A stretch of 64,000 bases of DNA from Brumimicrobium sp964585545 (GTDB lineage: Bacteria; Bacteroidota; Bacteroidia; Flavobacteriales_D; Crocinitomicaceae): positions 1-64,000 of the forward strand of contig CAZPDT010000001.1 of assembly GCA_964585545.1 (NCBI GenBank), given 5' to 3'. The translations under genes and the position numbers were made by a program. Shown piece after piece: positions 44,784 through 53,364 of this stretch. Numbering within the stretch: the first letter of the stretch is position 1; each line of letters starts with the position of its first letter. The notes under the pieces are model-generated. The model saw only the letters and a list, made by a program, of their open reading frames with translations, was not told the origin of the DNA and did not search any database.

Positions 44784-47700
44784 ATGCGACGTTTAACACT
44801 TATCGGATTTTTTTTGGTATTGATTATCAATCCTCTGTTGGCTCAACAAGATGAGGTTTGGTTCCTCCCCAATAGAGGGCAGTGGGACAGTCGTATCCTA
44901 TATAATGTTGGATTAACAAATGGAAACTTCTTTGTTGGGAAAGACCAATTTACTTTTGCTCTCAACGATTTGTCAGATGTTTATCATTCTGCTCATGAAG
45001 GAGCGAACGTTGATCAGGTCAAAAACCAAACAATTCACAGTCATTTTATTAATTCTAAATGGGAAGGAGAAGTTATTGAAAGTGATTCCTCTTCATTTTA
45101 TAACAATTATTTTCTAGGGCAAGATCAGTCGAGATGGAAGTCAAAAGTATATGCATACAAAGCCATAGAGCTTATTGATTTTTATCCAGGTATTGATTTG
45201 ATTATGAATACAACTCCTGAATATATTAAATATTCTTTCAGAGTGGCGCCAGGGGTTGACCCTTCAGTAATTCAGATATTTTATGAAGGCATGACCAAAT
45301 TAAATGTATCCAATGATCAGATTGAAATTCAAACCCGCTTTGGGTCGATTTATGAAAATGACTTGCGTTCATGGAACCAGGATGAATCGGGAAGAAAAAC
45401 ACCTGTAGCTTCTCAATTTAGGGTCAATCAAGATACAGTTACTTTTGTTTTGCCAGAAGGTTATGATTCAACAAAGACTTTAATTATTGACCCGAGTTTA
45501 ACATTTTCAACTTTTACTGGTTCTACAAGTGACAATTGGGGTTTTACAGCAGCTCCAGACGATGATGGGAATTTAATCGCTGGCGGAATTGTTTTTGGAA
45601 CAGGCTATCCTGTAACAACTGGATCTTATGACCATTCTTTTAACGGAGGGGACGGTTCTGTACTCACTTCTTATCAAATTGACATTGGAATCAGTAAATT
45701 TTCAAGCGATGGCACCAACTTGTTATATTCTACTTATTTAGGAGGAAACGGCAACGAAACGCCCAACTCAATTATTACAGATAGCCAAGGGAATTTATAT
45801 ATTTTGGGCATCAGTTCCTCAACCAATTTCCCGCTTTCCACAGGTGCTTTTCAAACACAAAATAATGGAGGGCCGAGCACAACCCAAATTGCCATTGCAT
45901 TTTTTGGAACCGATATCATTATCTCCAAGTTAAGTGCTGATGGAACTTCATTATTGGGAAGCACTTATATGGGTGGTGCTGAAAATGATGGGATGAACAT
46001 CAGTTCATTAAATTACAATTACGGTGATGTCTTTAGAGGAGAAATCATTTTAGACCACAATGGAGACGTGGTATTTACAAGTTCCACAAAATCTTCAGAT
46101 TTTCCTATAATTAACGGTTCAAACACTACATTAGGGGGAAATCAAGATGGAGTTGTAGTTAAAATGACACCTGATTTATCCACTGTAATTTGGTCAACTT
46201 ATTTAGGAGGAGGAAGCGATGATTCTGGATTCTCAATTCAAACATCTTCTTCGAATTCTTTGTATGTAACTGGAGGTACTCAATCAACAAATTTGCCATT
46301 TAGCGGTGGTTATAAAACAAGCTTTCAAGGGGGGTCTGCAGATGGCTATGTTGCCGAATTAGACGGAACAACTTCTGCTGTATTGAGTGGAACTTATATC
46401 GGGACAAACAGTTATGACCAATCCTTTTTTGTGCAACTCGACCAATCTGATCAAGTTTATGTTTATGGGCAAACTTTAGGCAATATGTTGGTGAGCAGTG
46501 GGGTGTATAGCAACCCGAATTCGGGACAATTTATTCAGCAATATTCAACAGATTTATCAACACTCAATTGGTCAACTAGGGTAGGCGGACACAATGGAGT
46601 AGTCGAAATATCTCCGACTGCCTTTTTGGTTTCTAATTGTAATGAAATTTACTATACAGGATGGGGAGGAATGGTAAATAGCAGTAATTCACAAGCTACG
46701 GGAAGTACAACCAATGGTTTTATCACAACATCAGATGCTTTTGAATCCAACACCAATGGCAATAATTTTTATATAGGTGTTTTATCAGAAAACGCTACGG
46801 CATTGAATTATGGGACCTTTATGGGAGGAGTGAACAGCAGCTACAATCATGTAGATGGGGGAACGAGTCGGTTTGATAAGAAAGGCAGTATTTATCATGC
46901 TGTTTGTGGTGCTTGTGGGGGAAATAGCAATGGATTTACAACCACTCCTGGAGCCTATTCCGAAACCAACAACAGCAGCAATTGCAACTTGGCCGCTTGG
47001 AAATTTGATTTAGGTGCAATTCATTCTAGTCTTTCTGCTCCCGAACCTTTTATTTGTTTGCCTGATTCTGCTTATTTCCAAAACAACTCTCAAAATGGGG
47101 ATGAGTATTTTTGGGATTTTGGAGATGGATCAACTTCTACCGACTTTGAGCCCAATCACTATTATGCTTCACCAGGAACTTATGATGTGATGCTTGTTGT
47201 AGTAGATGGAGAAGGCTGTTTTGAATCGGATACAAGTTATTTAAGTATTGAAGTGAGTGATTTTAATGGGTCTATAGTTCAACCATCTGCTCCCATCTGT
47301 CCTGGAGATACTTTTCAGTTAGAAGCATCAGGAGGAACGGATTATTTGTGGTCGCCGGGAAATGTTTTGGATGATCCAACAAGTGCAACGCCTAAAGCTG
47401 TAGTTGATTCTACCACTGTATTTACTGTTGTTGTTTCTAATCTTTGTGGAGTGGATACCTTGAGCTTGACTTTACAGGTGCATACTCCTTCATCTGATGC
47501 CAGTGATGACGTGAGTATATGTAAAGGAGATACTGTCCAAATTTGGGCAAGTGGTGGTGGCAGTTATTCTTGGTCGGCACCTGATTCAGAGGCAATAATA
47601 GGCAGTGACAATACAAGCACAATTTCAGTTGCTCCAGATCAAAGTATGAATTTTACAGCTGATATTACAACAATAAATGGTTGCCAACGTGAGGAAGAGG

Positions 47701-48680
47701 TTTTTGTTCAAGTGTATCAAGATGTTCCCCATCCGATTCTTGAAGATACCATTCATTTGTGTAAAGGAGATATTGTAAATGTTACTGCTACAGGCGCACC
47801 GTCCATAACGTGGACGCCAAATCAGGACATTAATACTACTTCGGGACCACAGGTCACCATTTCCGCAGAACAAACCATTTGGTATTATGTAGATTTTACA
47901 AACCCTTGTGGTACAGTAAGGGACAGTCTATTGATTAAAGTTGATGAAGTGTTCCCAGAAGCAGGAAACGATACTATTGTTTGTCCTGAAGAAGAAGTCT
48001 TACTTTGGGCTAATGGAGGAATAAAATACAATTGGACACCTCCAGAAGATGTTTATCATCCTCACGATTCTGTCACCTTGGCACGACCAAAGAAACCCAC
48101 GCTTTATATTGTTATGATAACTGATAAATATGGTTGTTCAGCTTTCGATACAGTACATATCAATCATTTTCCTCAGCCCTATGTTGGGGTAATTCCTGAA
48201 TATTATGGATTTAAAGGTGATGAAATCCAGCTTTCTGCTAAAGGTAGCGATCCAAATGGGATTTATACTTGGATACCCGGTGAGTTTTTATCTTGTGTAA
48301 ACTGCCCCAATCCTATTGCTACGCCACCAGAAGCAATGACATATACTGTTTTGTTTGAAGATACAAACGGCTGTGAAGTAAAAGAGAAAGTACGAATTCA
48401 TTTTGACCCTCTAATTTATGTGCCCAATACGTTTACCCCTGATGGAAGAGGAAATAACGAAATGTTTCGTGTAGAAGGGGGCAATATACAAGGATTTAAA
48501 TTGCTTATCTTTAATCGTTGGGGAGAAAAAGTTTTTGAAAGCAATAATATAAAAGAAGGATGGGACGGTACCTATAAAGGATTAAATTGTCCAGATGGAA
48601 CTTATGTCTGGAAACTTTCATATCAAGATTATGGAAGTGTTTGGCACGATCGGGTAGGTCATATTAACCTACTGCGTTAA
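44784..48680 (+). CDS. SBBP/DUF7948-type T9SS type B surface protein
   Basis: 1298 residues with a signal peptide (MRRLTLIGFFLVLIINPLLA). Residues about 25-230 match the N-terminal domain common in these proteins (WFLPNRGQWDSRILYNVGLT, GIDLIMNTTPEYIKYSFRVA). Residues about 240-680 hold SBBP-like beta-propeller repeats (YSTYLGGNGNETPNSIITDS, STYMGGAENDGMN, WSTYLGGGSDDSGF). A PKD module follows (about 765-835, EYFWDFGDGSTSTDFEPNHY), then several Ig-like repeats, each opening with ICKGDTVQIWASGGG or a similar phrase. A type B C-terminal sorting domain ends the protein (YVPNTFTPDGRGNNEMFRVE, NRWGEKVFES, DGTYVWKL). A TATATTTG element at 44772-44779 is only four bases before the ATG, so the mRNA may be leaderless. 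Confidence 0.9.
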   Translation: MRRLTLIGFFLVLIINPLLAQQDEVWFLPNRGQWDSRILYNVGLTNGNFFVGKDQFTFALNDLSDVYHSAHEGANVDQVKNQTIHSHFINSKWEGEVIESDSSSFYNNYFLGQDQSRWKSKVYAYKAIELIDFYPGIDLIMNTTPEYIKYSFRVAPGVDPSVIQIFYEGMTKLNVSNDQIEIQTRFGSIYENDLRSWNQDESGRKTPVASQFRVNQDTVTFVLPEGYDSTKTLIIDPSLTFSTFTGSTSDNWGFTAAPDDDGNLIAGGIVFGTGYPVTTGSYDHSFNGGDGSVLTSYQIDIGISKFSSDGTNLLYSTYLGGNGNETPNSIITDSQGNLYILGISSSTNFPLSTGAFQTQNNGGPSTTQIAIAFFGTDIIISKLSADGTSLLGSTYMGGAENDGMNISSLNYNYGDVFRGEIILDHNGDVVFTSSTKSSDFPIINGSNTTLGGNQDGVVVKMTPDLSTVIWSTYLGGGSDDSGFSIQTSSSNSLYVTGGTQSTNLPFSGGYKTSFQGGSADGYVAELDGTTSAVLSGTYIGTNSYDQSFFVQLDQSDQVYVYGQTLGNMLVSSGVYSNPNSGQFIQQYSTDLSTLNWSTRVGGHNGVVEISPTAFLVSNCNEIYYTGWGGMVNSSNSQATGSTTNGFITTSDAFESNTNGNNFYIGVLSENATALNYGTFMGGVNSSYNHVDGGTSRFDKKGSIYHAVCGACGGNSNGFTTTPGAYSETNNSSNCNLAAWKFDLGAIHSSLSAPEPFICLPDSAYFQNNSQNGDEYFWDFGDGSTSTDFEPNHYYASPGTYDVMLVVVDGEGCFESDTSYLSIEVSDFNGSIVQPSAPICPGDTFQLEASGGTDYLWSPGNVLDDPTSATPKAVVDSTTVFTVVVSNLCGVDTLSLTLQVHTPSSDASDDVSICKGDTVQIWASGGGSYSWSAPDSEAIIGSDNTSTISVAPDQSMNFTADITTINGCQREEEVFVQVYQDVPHPILEDTIHLCKGDIVNVTATGAPSITWTPNQDINTTSGPQVTISAEQTIWYYVDFTNPCGTVRDSLLIKVDEVFPEAGNDTIVCPEEEVLLWANGGIKYNWTPPEDVYHPHDSVTLARPKKPTLYIVMITDKYGCSAFDTVHINHFPQPYVGVIPEYYGFKGDEIQLSAKGSDPNGIYTWIPGEFLSCVNCPNPIATPPEAMTYTVLFEDTNGCEVKEKVRIHFDPLIYVPNTFTPDGRGNNEMFRVEGGNIQGFKLLIFNRWGEKVFESNNIKEGWDGTYKGLNCPDGTYVWKLSYQDYGSVWHDRVGHINLLR

Positions 48681-48799
48681 AATTAAAGGTTAATTCAACC
48701 CCTAAGTTAACTTTATTCCAATACTAAAAGAATTTCGGGTTAGATGAGATTACATGGAGGTTAATCTATAAAAGAAACCTTAATTTCATGTAAAATGAT

Positions 48800-48807
48800 T
48801 AGCTTTG
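48800..48807 (+). promoter_or_regulatory. -7 promoter element for kbl
   Basis: TAGCTTTG is an exact TAnnTTTG match that overlaps the upstream TTG at 48805 and supports ATG 48829. Confidence 0.5.
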
Positions 48808-48828
48808 TTAGAAAATAAAACAAATAAG

Positions 48829-50019
48829 ATGTACGGAAAATTTAAAGATTATCTATCAAAAGAATTAGAGCAAATAAAAGCTGACGGAGTGTATAAAGAT
48901 GAACGAATTATTATAACCCCACAAGGAGCTGAAGTAAAAGTACAGAATGGAGCTGAAGTGGTTATAATGTGCGCCAATAATTATTTGGGTTTATCTTCTC
49001 ACCCAGAAGTGATTCAAGCTTCAAAAGATGCTTTAGATACACATGGTTATGGAATGTCTTCTGTACGATTTATATGTGGAACCCAAGACATACATAAAGA
49101 ATTAGAGCAGAAAATAGCCCAGTTTTATAACAAGGAGGATGCTATTCTCTACGCAGCTGCCTTTGATGCAAATGGAGGTGTTTTTGAGCCCTTGTTTGGC
49201 AAAGAGGATGCAATCATTTCAGATGCTTTAAACCACGCTTCAATTATTGATGGAGTGCGTTTGTGTAAGGCACAGCGCTATCGATACAAGCACAGCGACA
49301 TGGAGGACCTTGAAGAGCAACTAAAAAAAGCACAAGACCAACGACATCGAATTATTGTTACAGACGGTGTGTTCTCGATGGATGGAGATTTTGCCAAAAT
49401 GGATGAAATTTGTGATCTAGCAGATAAATACGGTGCATTGGTGATGAGTGACGAAAGTCATGCTGCTGGATTTATTGGAAAAACCGGTCGTGGTGTTCCA
49501 GAATATTTTGGCGTAATGGATCGAGTAGATATTATTACAGGGACATTGGGTAAAGCACTTGGTGGAGCAATGGGTGGATATACAGTAGCCAATCAAGAAA
49601 TTGTAGATATGTTAAGACAACGCTCACGACCTTATTTGTTCTCTAATTCATTGGCACCTTCAATTGTTGGTTCTGCCATTAAAGTCTTTGATATTCTTAG
49701 TTCAACTACTGAATTGCGTGATCAACTAGAGGAAAATACAAAGTACTTTAAGAAAGCTATTGTTGAAGCAGGATTTGATATCGTAAAAGGGGATTCTCCC
49801 ATTATTCCTATTATGCTTTACGACGCTGCTTTGTCGCAAAAATTCGCCAATAAATTATTGGAAAAAGGGGTATATGCAACGGGGTTCTTTTATCCAGTTG
49901 TTCCTAAAGGAGAAGCCAGAATTCGAGTTCAAATTTCAGCAGGACATACAATGGAGCATTTGGATAAAGCCATTACTGCTTTTATTGAGACAGGAAAAGA
50001 ATTAAATATAATTGATTGA
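48829..50019 (+). CDS. kbl: Glycine C-acetyltransferase (2-amino-3-ketobutyrate CoA ligase)
   Basis: From ATG 48829 (MYGKFKDYLSKELEQIKADG) the product is 396 residues, the family norm. It is a PLP alpha-oxoamine synthase that, with threonine dehydrogenase, converts threonine to glycine and acetyl-CoA. Motifs are CANNYLGLSSHPEVIQASKD, GMSSVRFICGTQDIHKELE, VTDGVFSMDGDFAKMDEI, VMSDESHAAGFIGKTGRG and the PLP Lys in DIITGTLGKALGGAMGGYT. No threonine dehydrogenase gene is adjacent. Serine palmitoyltransferase is a relative, but the RFICGTQ and MDGDFAKMDEI motifs are those of KBL. Confidence 0.93.
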   Translation: MYGKFKDYLSKELEQIKADGVYKDERIIITPQGAEVKVQNGAEVVIMCANNYLGLSSHPEVIQASKDALDTHGYGMSSVRFICGTQDIHKELEQKIAQFYNKEDAILYAAAFDANGGVFEPLFGKEDAIISDALNHASIIDGVRLCKAQRYRYKHSDMEDLEEQLKKAQDQRHRIIVTDGVFSMDGDFAKMDEICDLADKYGALVMSDESHAAGFIGKTGRGVPEYFGVMDRVDIITGTLGKALGGAMGGYTVANQEIVDMLRQRSRPYLFSNSLAPSIVGSAIKVFDILSSTTELRDQLEENTKYFKKAIVEAGFDIVKGDSPIIPIMLYDAALSQKFANKLLEKGVYATGFFYPVVPKGEARIRVQISAGHTMEHLDKAITAFIETGKELNIID

Positions 50020-50102
50020 TCCGTATGATTAACTTTACTTCGAGAACTATTAGATGAAAGTCATCACATTATCTTGCATTATTCATAAGTTTAATTTGAA
50101 GT

Positions 50103-51449
50103 ATGAACAGGAGAACGATTAATGCTGTTATTCTAATCGGTGTTCTGTCGATTATTAGTATTTTAATGGTTCAGGGATTTTGGATCAAACGGACAATTCG
50201 TGCCCAAAAGGATGCGGTTGTACTTCAAAAACGACAGGACAGTCTCAATACAATCCAATTTGAGGAAGCGGTTACAAGAGCATTAAAAGATGTTGATAGA
50301 GAAATAAAGGATTATCTTTCAGATAAATCAGGTATTTACGGAACGGTAAAGCAAGAAGGGATCAATTATTTTTTGGTAGATATCAATGACAATGTGCCTT
50401 CTTTTTATTTAGAACAACTTCTGAAAAGAGCTTTTTATAAACACAATATTGCTGAAGATTTTCAATATGGTGTCTATAATTGTTTCAATGATAGCATTGT
50501 TTTTTTAAATTTTGTTCATTTTACCAAAGACTCCCTATACGAATCAGTAAAAAGCAATGGGGCATATACAACTAAGCCACCAACTTTTTTAAAGAATGAA
50601 GATGGTCACTTTTTCTATGTCTATTTCCCAGATTTATTTTCTCAGCAGGAAAATGATTTAATTGTAGGGAGTTCACCATGGCTTTATTTTGCTATTATTG
50701 TAGGTGTTTTACTGGTCTTTTTTGCTTATTCTATTGGCGTAATTATTAAACAAAAGAAATTCTCGGAAGTAAGAACGGATTTTATTAATAATATGACGCA
50801 TGAGTTAAAAACACCCATTTCTACAATAGCTTTAACAAGTGAAATGTTGATGAATGCTAACTTTTCTGTTGACCAAGAACGCTGGAAAAAATATTCTGAA
50901 ATTATTTTTAAAGAGAATAAGCGTTTGGAACAACAAGTTGAGCGTGTTCTTAACATGGCAAAACTGGATCGAAACGACCTTGAATTGCAGTTGGAGGAAA
51001 TCAATGTTCATGAAGTGATAACTGAAATTACAGAGAATTTCACTTCCAATCAAACTCTAATGGGGGGCGATATTGATTTAAAATTGGATGCTGAAGATGT
51101 TTTAATAAATGCAGATAATGTGCATTTTACAAATATTTTAATTAATTTACTCGACAATGCAGTAAAATACTCTGAAGAAAAACCGAATATTACTGTGACA
51201 ACAAAGAACAGAAATGCAGGAATTGAGATAGGTGTTGAGGATCGGGGAATAGGAATAGCGAAAGATGAATTGCATCAGATTTTTGAACAATTTTACCGTG
51301 TCTCAACAGGAAACCTGCACAATGTAAAAGGTTTTGGTTTGGGACTGTATTACGTGCATTTAATAATTCATAAACACGGTGGTAAGATTAAAGTGCAAAG
51401 TAAACTAGGAAAAGGAACAATATTTTATATCTGGTTACCAAATATTTAA
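50103..51449 (+). CDS. Sensor histidine kinase (RprX-like)
   Basis: 448 residues. Two membrane segments (about 8-26 and 200-220) enclose a periplasmic sensor region of about 170 residues with no named domain. The cytoplasmic part has the H-box FINNMTHELKTPISTIALTS, N-box ILINLLDNAVKYSEE, G1 DRGIGIAKDEL, F-box FEQFYRV and G2 GFGLGLYYVHLIIHK. Layout and neighbour resemble the RprX/RprY pair of Bacteroides. The response regulator gene starts 13 bases downstream. Confidence 0.92.
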   Translation: MNRRTINAVILIGVLSIISILMVQGFWIKRTIRAQKDAVVLQKRQDSLNTIQFEEAVTRALKDVDREIKDYLSDKSGIYGTVKQEGINYFLVDINDNVPSFYLEQLLKRAFYKHNIAEDFQYGVYNCFNDSIVFLNFVHFTKDSLYESVKSNGAYTTKPPTFLKNEDGHFFYVYFPDLFSQQENDLIVGSSPWLYFAIIVGVLLVFFAYSIGVIIKQKKFSEVRTDFINNMTHELKTPISTIALTSEMLMNANFSVDQERWKKYSEIIFKENKRLEQQVERVLNMAKLDRNDLELQLEEINVHEVITEITENFTSNQTLMGGDIDLKLDAEDVLINADNVHFTNILINLLDNAVKYSEEKPNITVTTKNRNAGIEIGVEDRGIGIAKDELHQIFEQFYRVSTGNLHNVKGFGLGLYYVHLIIHKHGGKIKVQSKLGKGTIFYIWLPNI

Positions 51450-51461
51450 AACAAAAAGAAG

Positions 51462-52154
51462 ATGAAACCCAAAATATTACTTGTAGAAGACGATACAAAC
51501 CTCGGATTTATTATTGCTGATCAGTTGAAGCAAGAGGGTTATGATGTACATCTGGCCTCGAACGGAAATGAAGGGTTTAAAAAATTTCATGAAGGAAGTT
51601 ATCACCTATGTATTTTTGATGTAATGATGCCTAAAAAAGATGGCTTTAGTCTGGCTGAAGATGTTAGAAAAATTGATAAAAAAGTCCCGATTTTATTTCT
51701 TACAGCAAAGACCATGACAGAGGATAAGATTAAAGGATTTAATGTGGGTGGTGATGATTACATTACCAAACCATTTAGCTCTGCTGAATTTAAGGTGCGT
51801 GTTCGTGCTTTATTAAAAAGAGTCGATGGCTTAGATGATGAAGAAAGTCCAACCGAAGTAAACTTAGGGAGCTATACTTATGATGTACAGAACTATTCTC
51901 TTGTTGGGCCTAACTTTGAAAAAAAGCTGACAAAAAAGGAAGCTCAAATCCTTAAAATGTTGTGTAAATTTGAAAATCAGGTGGTGCCTAGAGAAATGAT
52001 TTTAAATGCAGTATGGGGAAAAGATGATTATTTTGTGGGAAGAAGTTTGGATGTTTTTATTACAAAACTGAGAAAATACTTCTCTAATGATGCTAAAGTT
52101 AACATTGAAAATGTTCACGGTATTGGATTTAAGCTGATGGTTGAGCCAAAATAA
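51462..52154 (+). CDS. OmpR/PhoB-family response regulator (RprY-like)
   Basis: 230 residues. The receiver domain (1-120) has acidic residues in LLVEDDTNLG, the phospho-acceptor Asp in CIFDVMMPKKDGF, Thr in ILFLTAKT and Lys in YITKPFSS. A winged-helix DNA-binding domain follows (about 135-230: LTKKEAQILKMLCKFENQVV, VGRSLDVFITKLRKYF, VHGIGFKL). It is the partner of the preceding kinase. The gene ends 17 bases before a convergent gene. Confidence 0.93.
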   Translation: MKPKILLVEDDTNLGFIIADQLKQEGYDVHLASNGNEGFKKFHEGSYHLCIFDVMMPKKDGFSLAEDVRKIDKKVPILFLTAKTMTEDKIKGFNVGGDDYITKPFSSAEFKVRVRALLKRVDGLDDEESPTEVNLGSYTYDVQNYSLVGPNFEKKLTKKEAQILKMLCKFENQVVPREMILNAVWGKDDYFVGRSLDVFITKLRKYFSNDAKVNIENVHGIGFKLMVEPK

Positions 52155-52171
52155 TTTAACAAAACGCTTAG

Positions 52172-52876
52172 TTAACCAGAGATGGAGGAAACAACAGAAT
52201 ACTCCATGAGCTTTCCATTTGGACTGTATAATTCTGACCGAATAGGACCAAAACCAGGCAAGTACCATATTACTGTTGGATGGTTTTTCTCTTTTCGTTT
52301 GTCTTTAATTTGGAGGGTTTGATTGATTTTTACACACTCAAAACTGCCTGCATCTGTCTCAATGGTTTCTAATCCTACAATTTTTCGGTCTAAAACAGAA
52401 ACAGTCAAATTAATAACAAGCATTCCATAAGCTTTTGCCTTCATTTCAACACTTCCGTTTTTTAATTTGAAATCTGTCCTTTTCGACGTTGGATAATTAA
52501 TTGTATTTTGCTTCATCTCCACATCTACACTGGATTCTAGATTTTCCAACATTTCTAGTGTTTCTGAAGGAACTAGGCCAGTTGCTTCCACTTCAAAATC
52601 TCCATTTTCACATGTAATTGTATATACGCTTGTATTGATTAACTCTTCTTTTTTGTCGTATGTCTTTTGCTCTATTTCCCAGATGTACTTGTTTCCTTCT
52701 TGCTTCGAGACAATTACAGATCGCTTAACTTTTCCAGTGAACTTATCTTTTTTATTGTAGTTGGAAACTGTCCAAGTCTTTCCTTTGGGCAAAAGGACAG
52801 AAGATGCACAACTTTGGGTAAAAGCATTGTGTTGAAAGGTCAAAAGCATAAATAAAAGGGGATACACTAGTTTCAT
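52172..52876 (-). CDS. Secreted protein, DUF3108/TapB-like
   Basis: 234 residues with a signal peptide (MKLVYPLLFMLLTFQHNAFT). The mature part is all-beta in appearance. Features such as GLETIETDAGSFECVKINQT and KNHPTVIWYLPGFGPIRSEL resemble the DUF3108/TapB-like group of exported proteins in Bacteroidetes, whose role is not known. The gene is convergent with the response regulator. Confidence 0.7.
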   Translation of the reverse strand: MKLVYPLLFMLLTFQHNAFTQSCASSVLLPKGKTWTVSNYNKKDKFTGKVKRSVIVSKQEGNKYIWEIEQKTYDKKEELINTSVYTITCENGDFEVEATGLVPSETLEMLENLESSVDVEMKQNTINYPTSKRTDFKLKNGSVEMKAKAYGMLVINLTVSVLDRKIVGLETIETDAGSFECVKINQTLQIKDKRKEKNHPTVIWYLPGFGPIRSELYSPNGKLMEYSVVSSISG

Positions 52877-52987
52877 GGCAATTTTTTTGATTAAAACGAA
52901 TATAATAAATTATATTTGGTTTTATTATATGAATATTATTTTAATTTTGTAGTTCTTTATTTGAGGTCAATAAATAAAAGTAAATAT

Positions 52988-53099
52988 GGCCCCGTGGCGC
53001 AACTGATACTTTGTATATTTAGTTGCACACTACGCCAAAAAATGGCTCTGTGACGCAACTGATACTTTGTATATTTAGTTGCGCACTACGCCAAAATAT
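52988..53099 (+). repeat. Two tandem 56-bp units carrying the 5' end of the adjacent tRNA
   Basis: Units begin at 52988 and 53044; the tRNA begins at 53100, so the period is exactly 56. The first unit opens with the first 19 bases of the tRNA unchanged (GGCCCCGTGGCGCAACTGA), the second with 16 of 19 the same. Each then continues TACTTTGTATATTTAGTTGC, GC/CA variant, ACTACGCCAAAA. In each unit GCGCAACT (or ACGCAACT) can pair with AGTTGCGC (or AGTTGCAC), giving a hairpin. No anticodon or T arm is present, so the units are not tRNAs. Confidence 0.92.
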
Positions 53100-53173
53100 G
53101 GCCCCGTGGCGCAACTGAATAGCGCATCAGATTTCGGCTCTGAGGGTTACAGGTTTGAATCCTGTCGGGGTCA
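53100..53173 (+). tRNA. tRNA-Arg (anticodon TCG)
   Basis: 74 bases fold as a complete cloverleaf: acceptor GGCCCCG/CGGGGTC with one G-U pair, discriminator A, D stem GCGC/GCGC, anticodon stem TCAGA/TCTGA with loop TTTCGGC (anticodon TCG), T stem ACAGG/CCTGT with loop TTTGAAT. CCA is not encoded. The usual G19-C56 tertiary pair is replaced by A19-T56 (D loop AACTGAATA, T loop TTTGAAT), a compensated change. Confidence 0.95.
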
Positions 53174-53186
53174 CTAAGAGATGAAA

Positions 53187-53215
53187 CTCACCCCGGAACA
53201 GGGTGGGTTTTTATC
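53187..53215 (+). terminator. Probable terminator after tRNA-Arg
   Basis: CACCC (53189-53193) pairs with GGGTG (53201-53205), followed by GGTTTTTAT. A second hairpin, ATAAACCCA (53267-53275) with TGGGTTTAT (53294-53302), lies downstream and could act as backup. Confidence 0.6.
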
Positions 53216-53364
53216 ATTTTATTGGAGTCTGTCGTGCATAAGCGTGACAAGCGGATAAAAAATGATATAAACCCATCGTTCTGGAAGAATGTTTGGGTTT
53301 ATCTCGGTATTCGGAGCATTTAAGGATTTATAATCCTGCCATTTTTCTATAAAATGTTCTTATT

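Noticed and set aside
52988..53173. Integrative element attachment site at the tRNA, or CRISPR
   Set aside because: The repeated part is the 5' end, not the 3' end used by most integrases; there is no integrase gene; and the repeats have no unique spacers.
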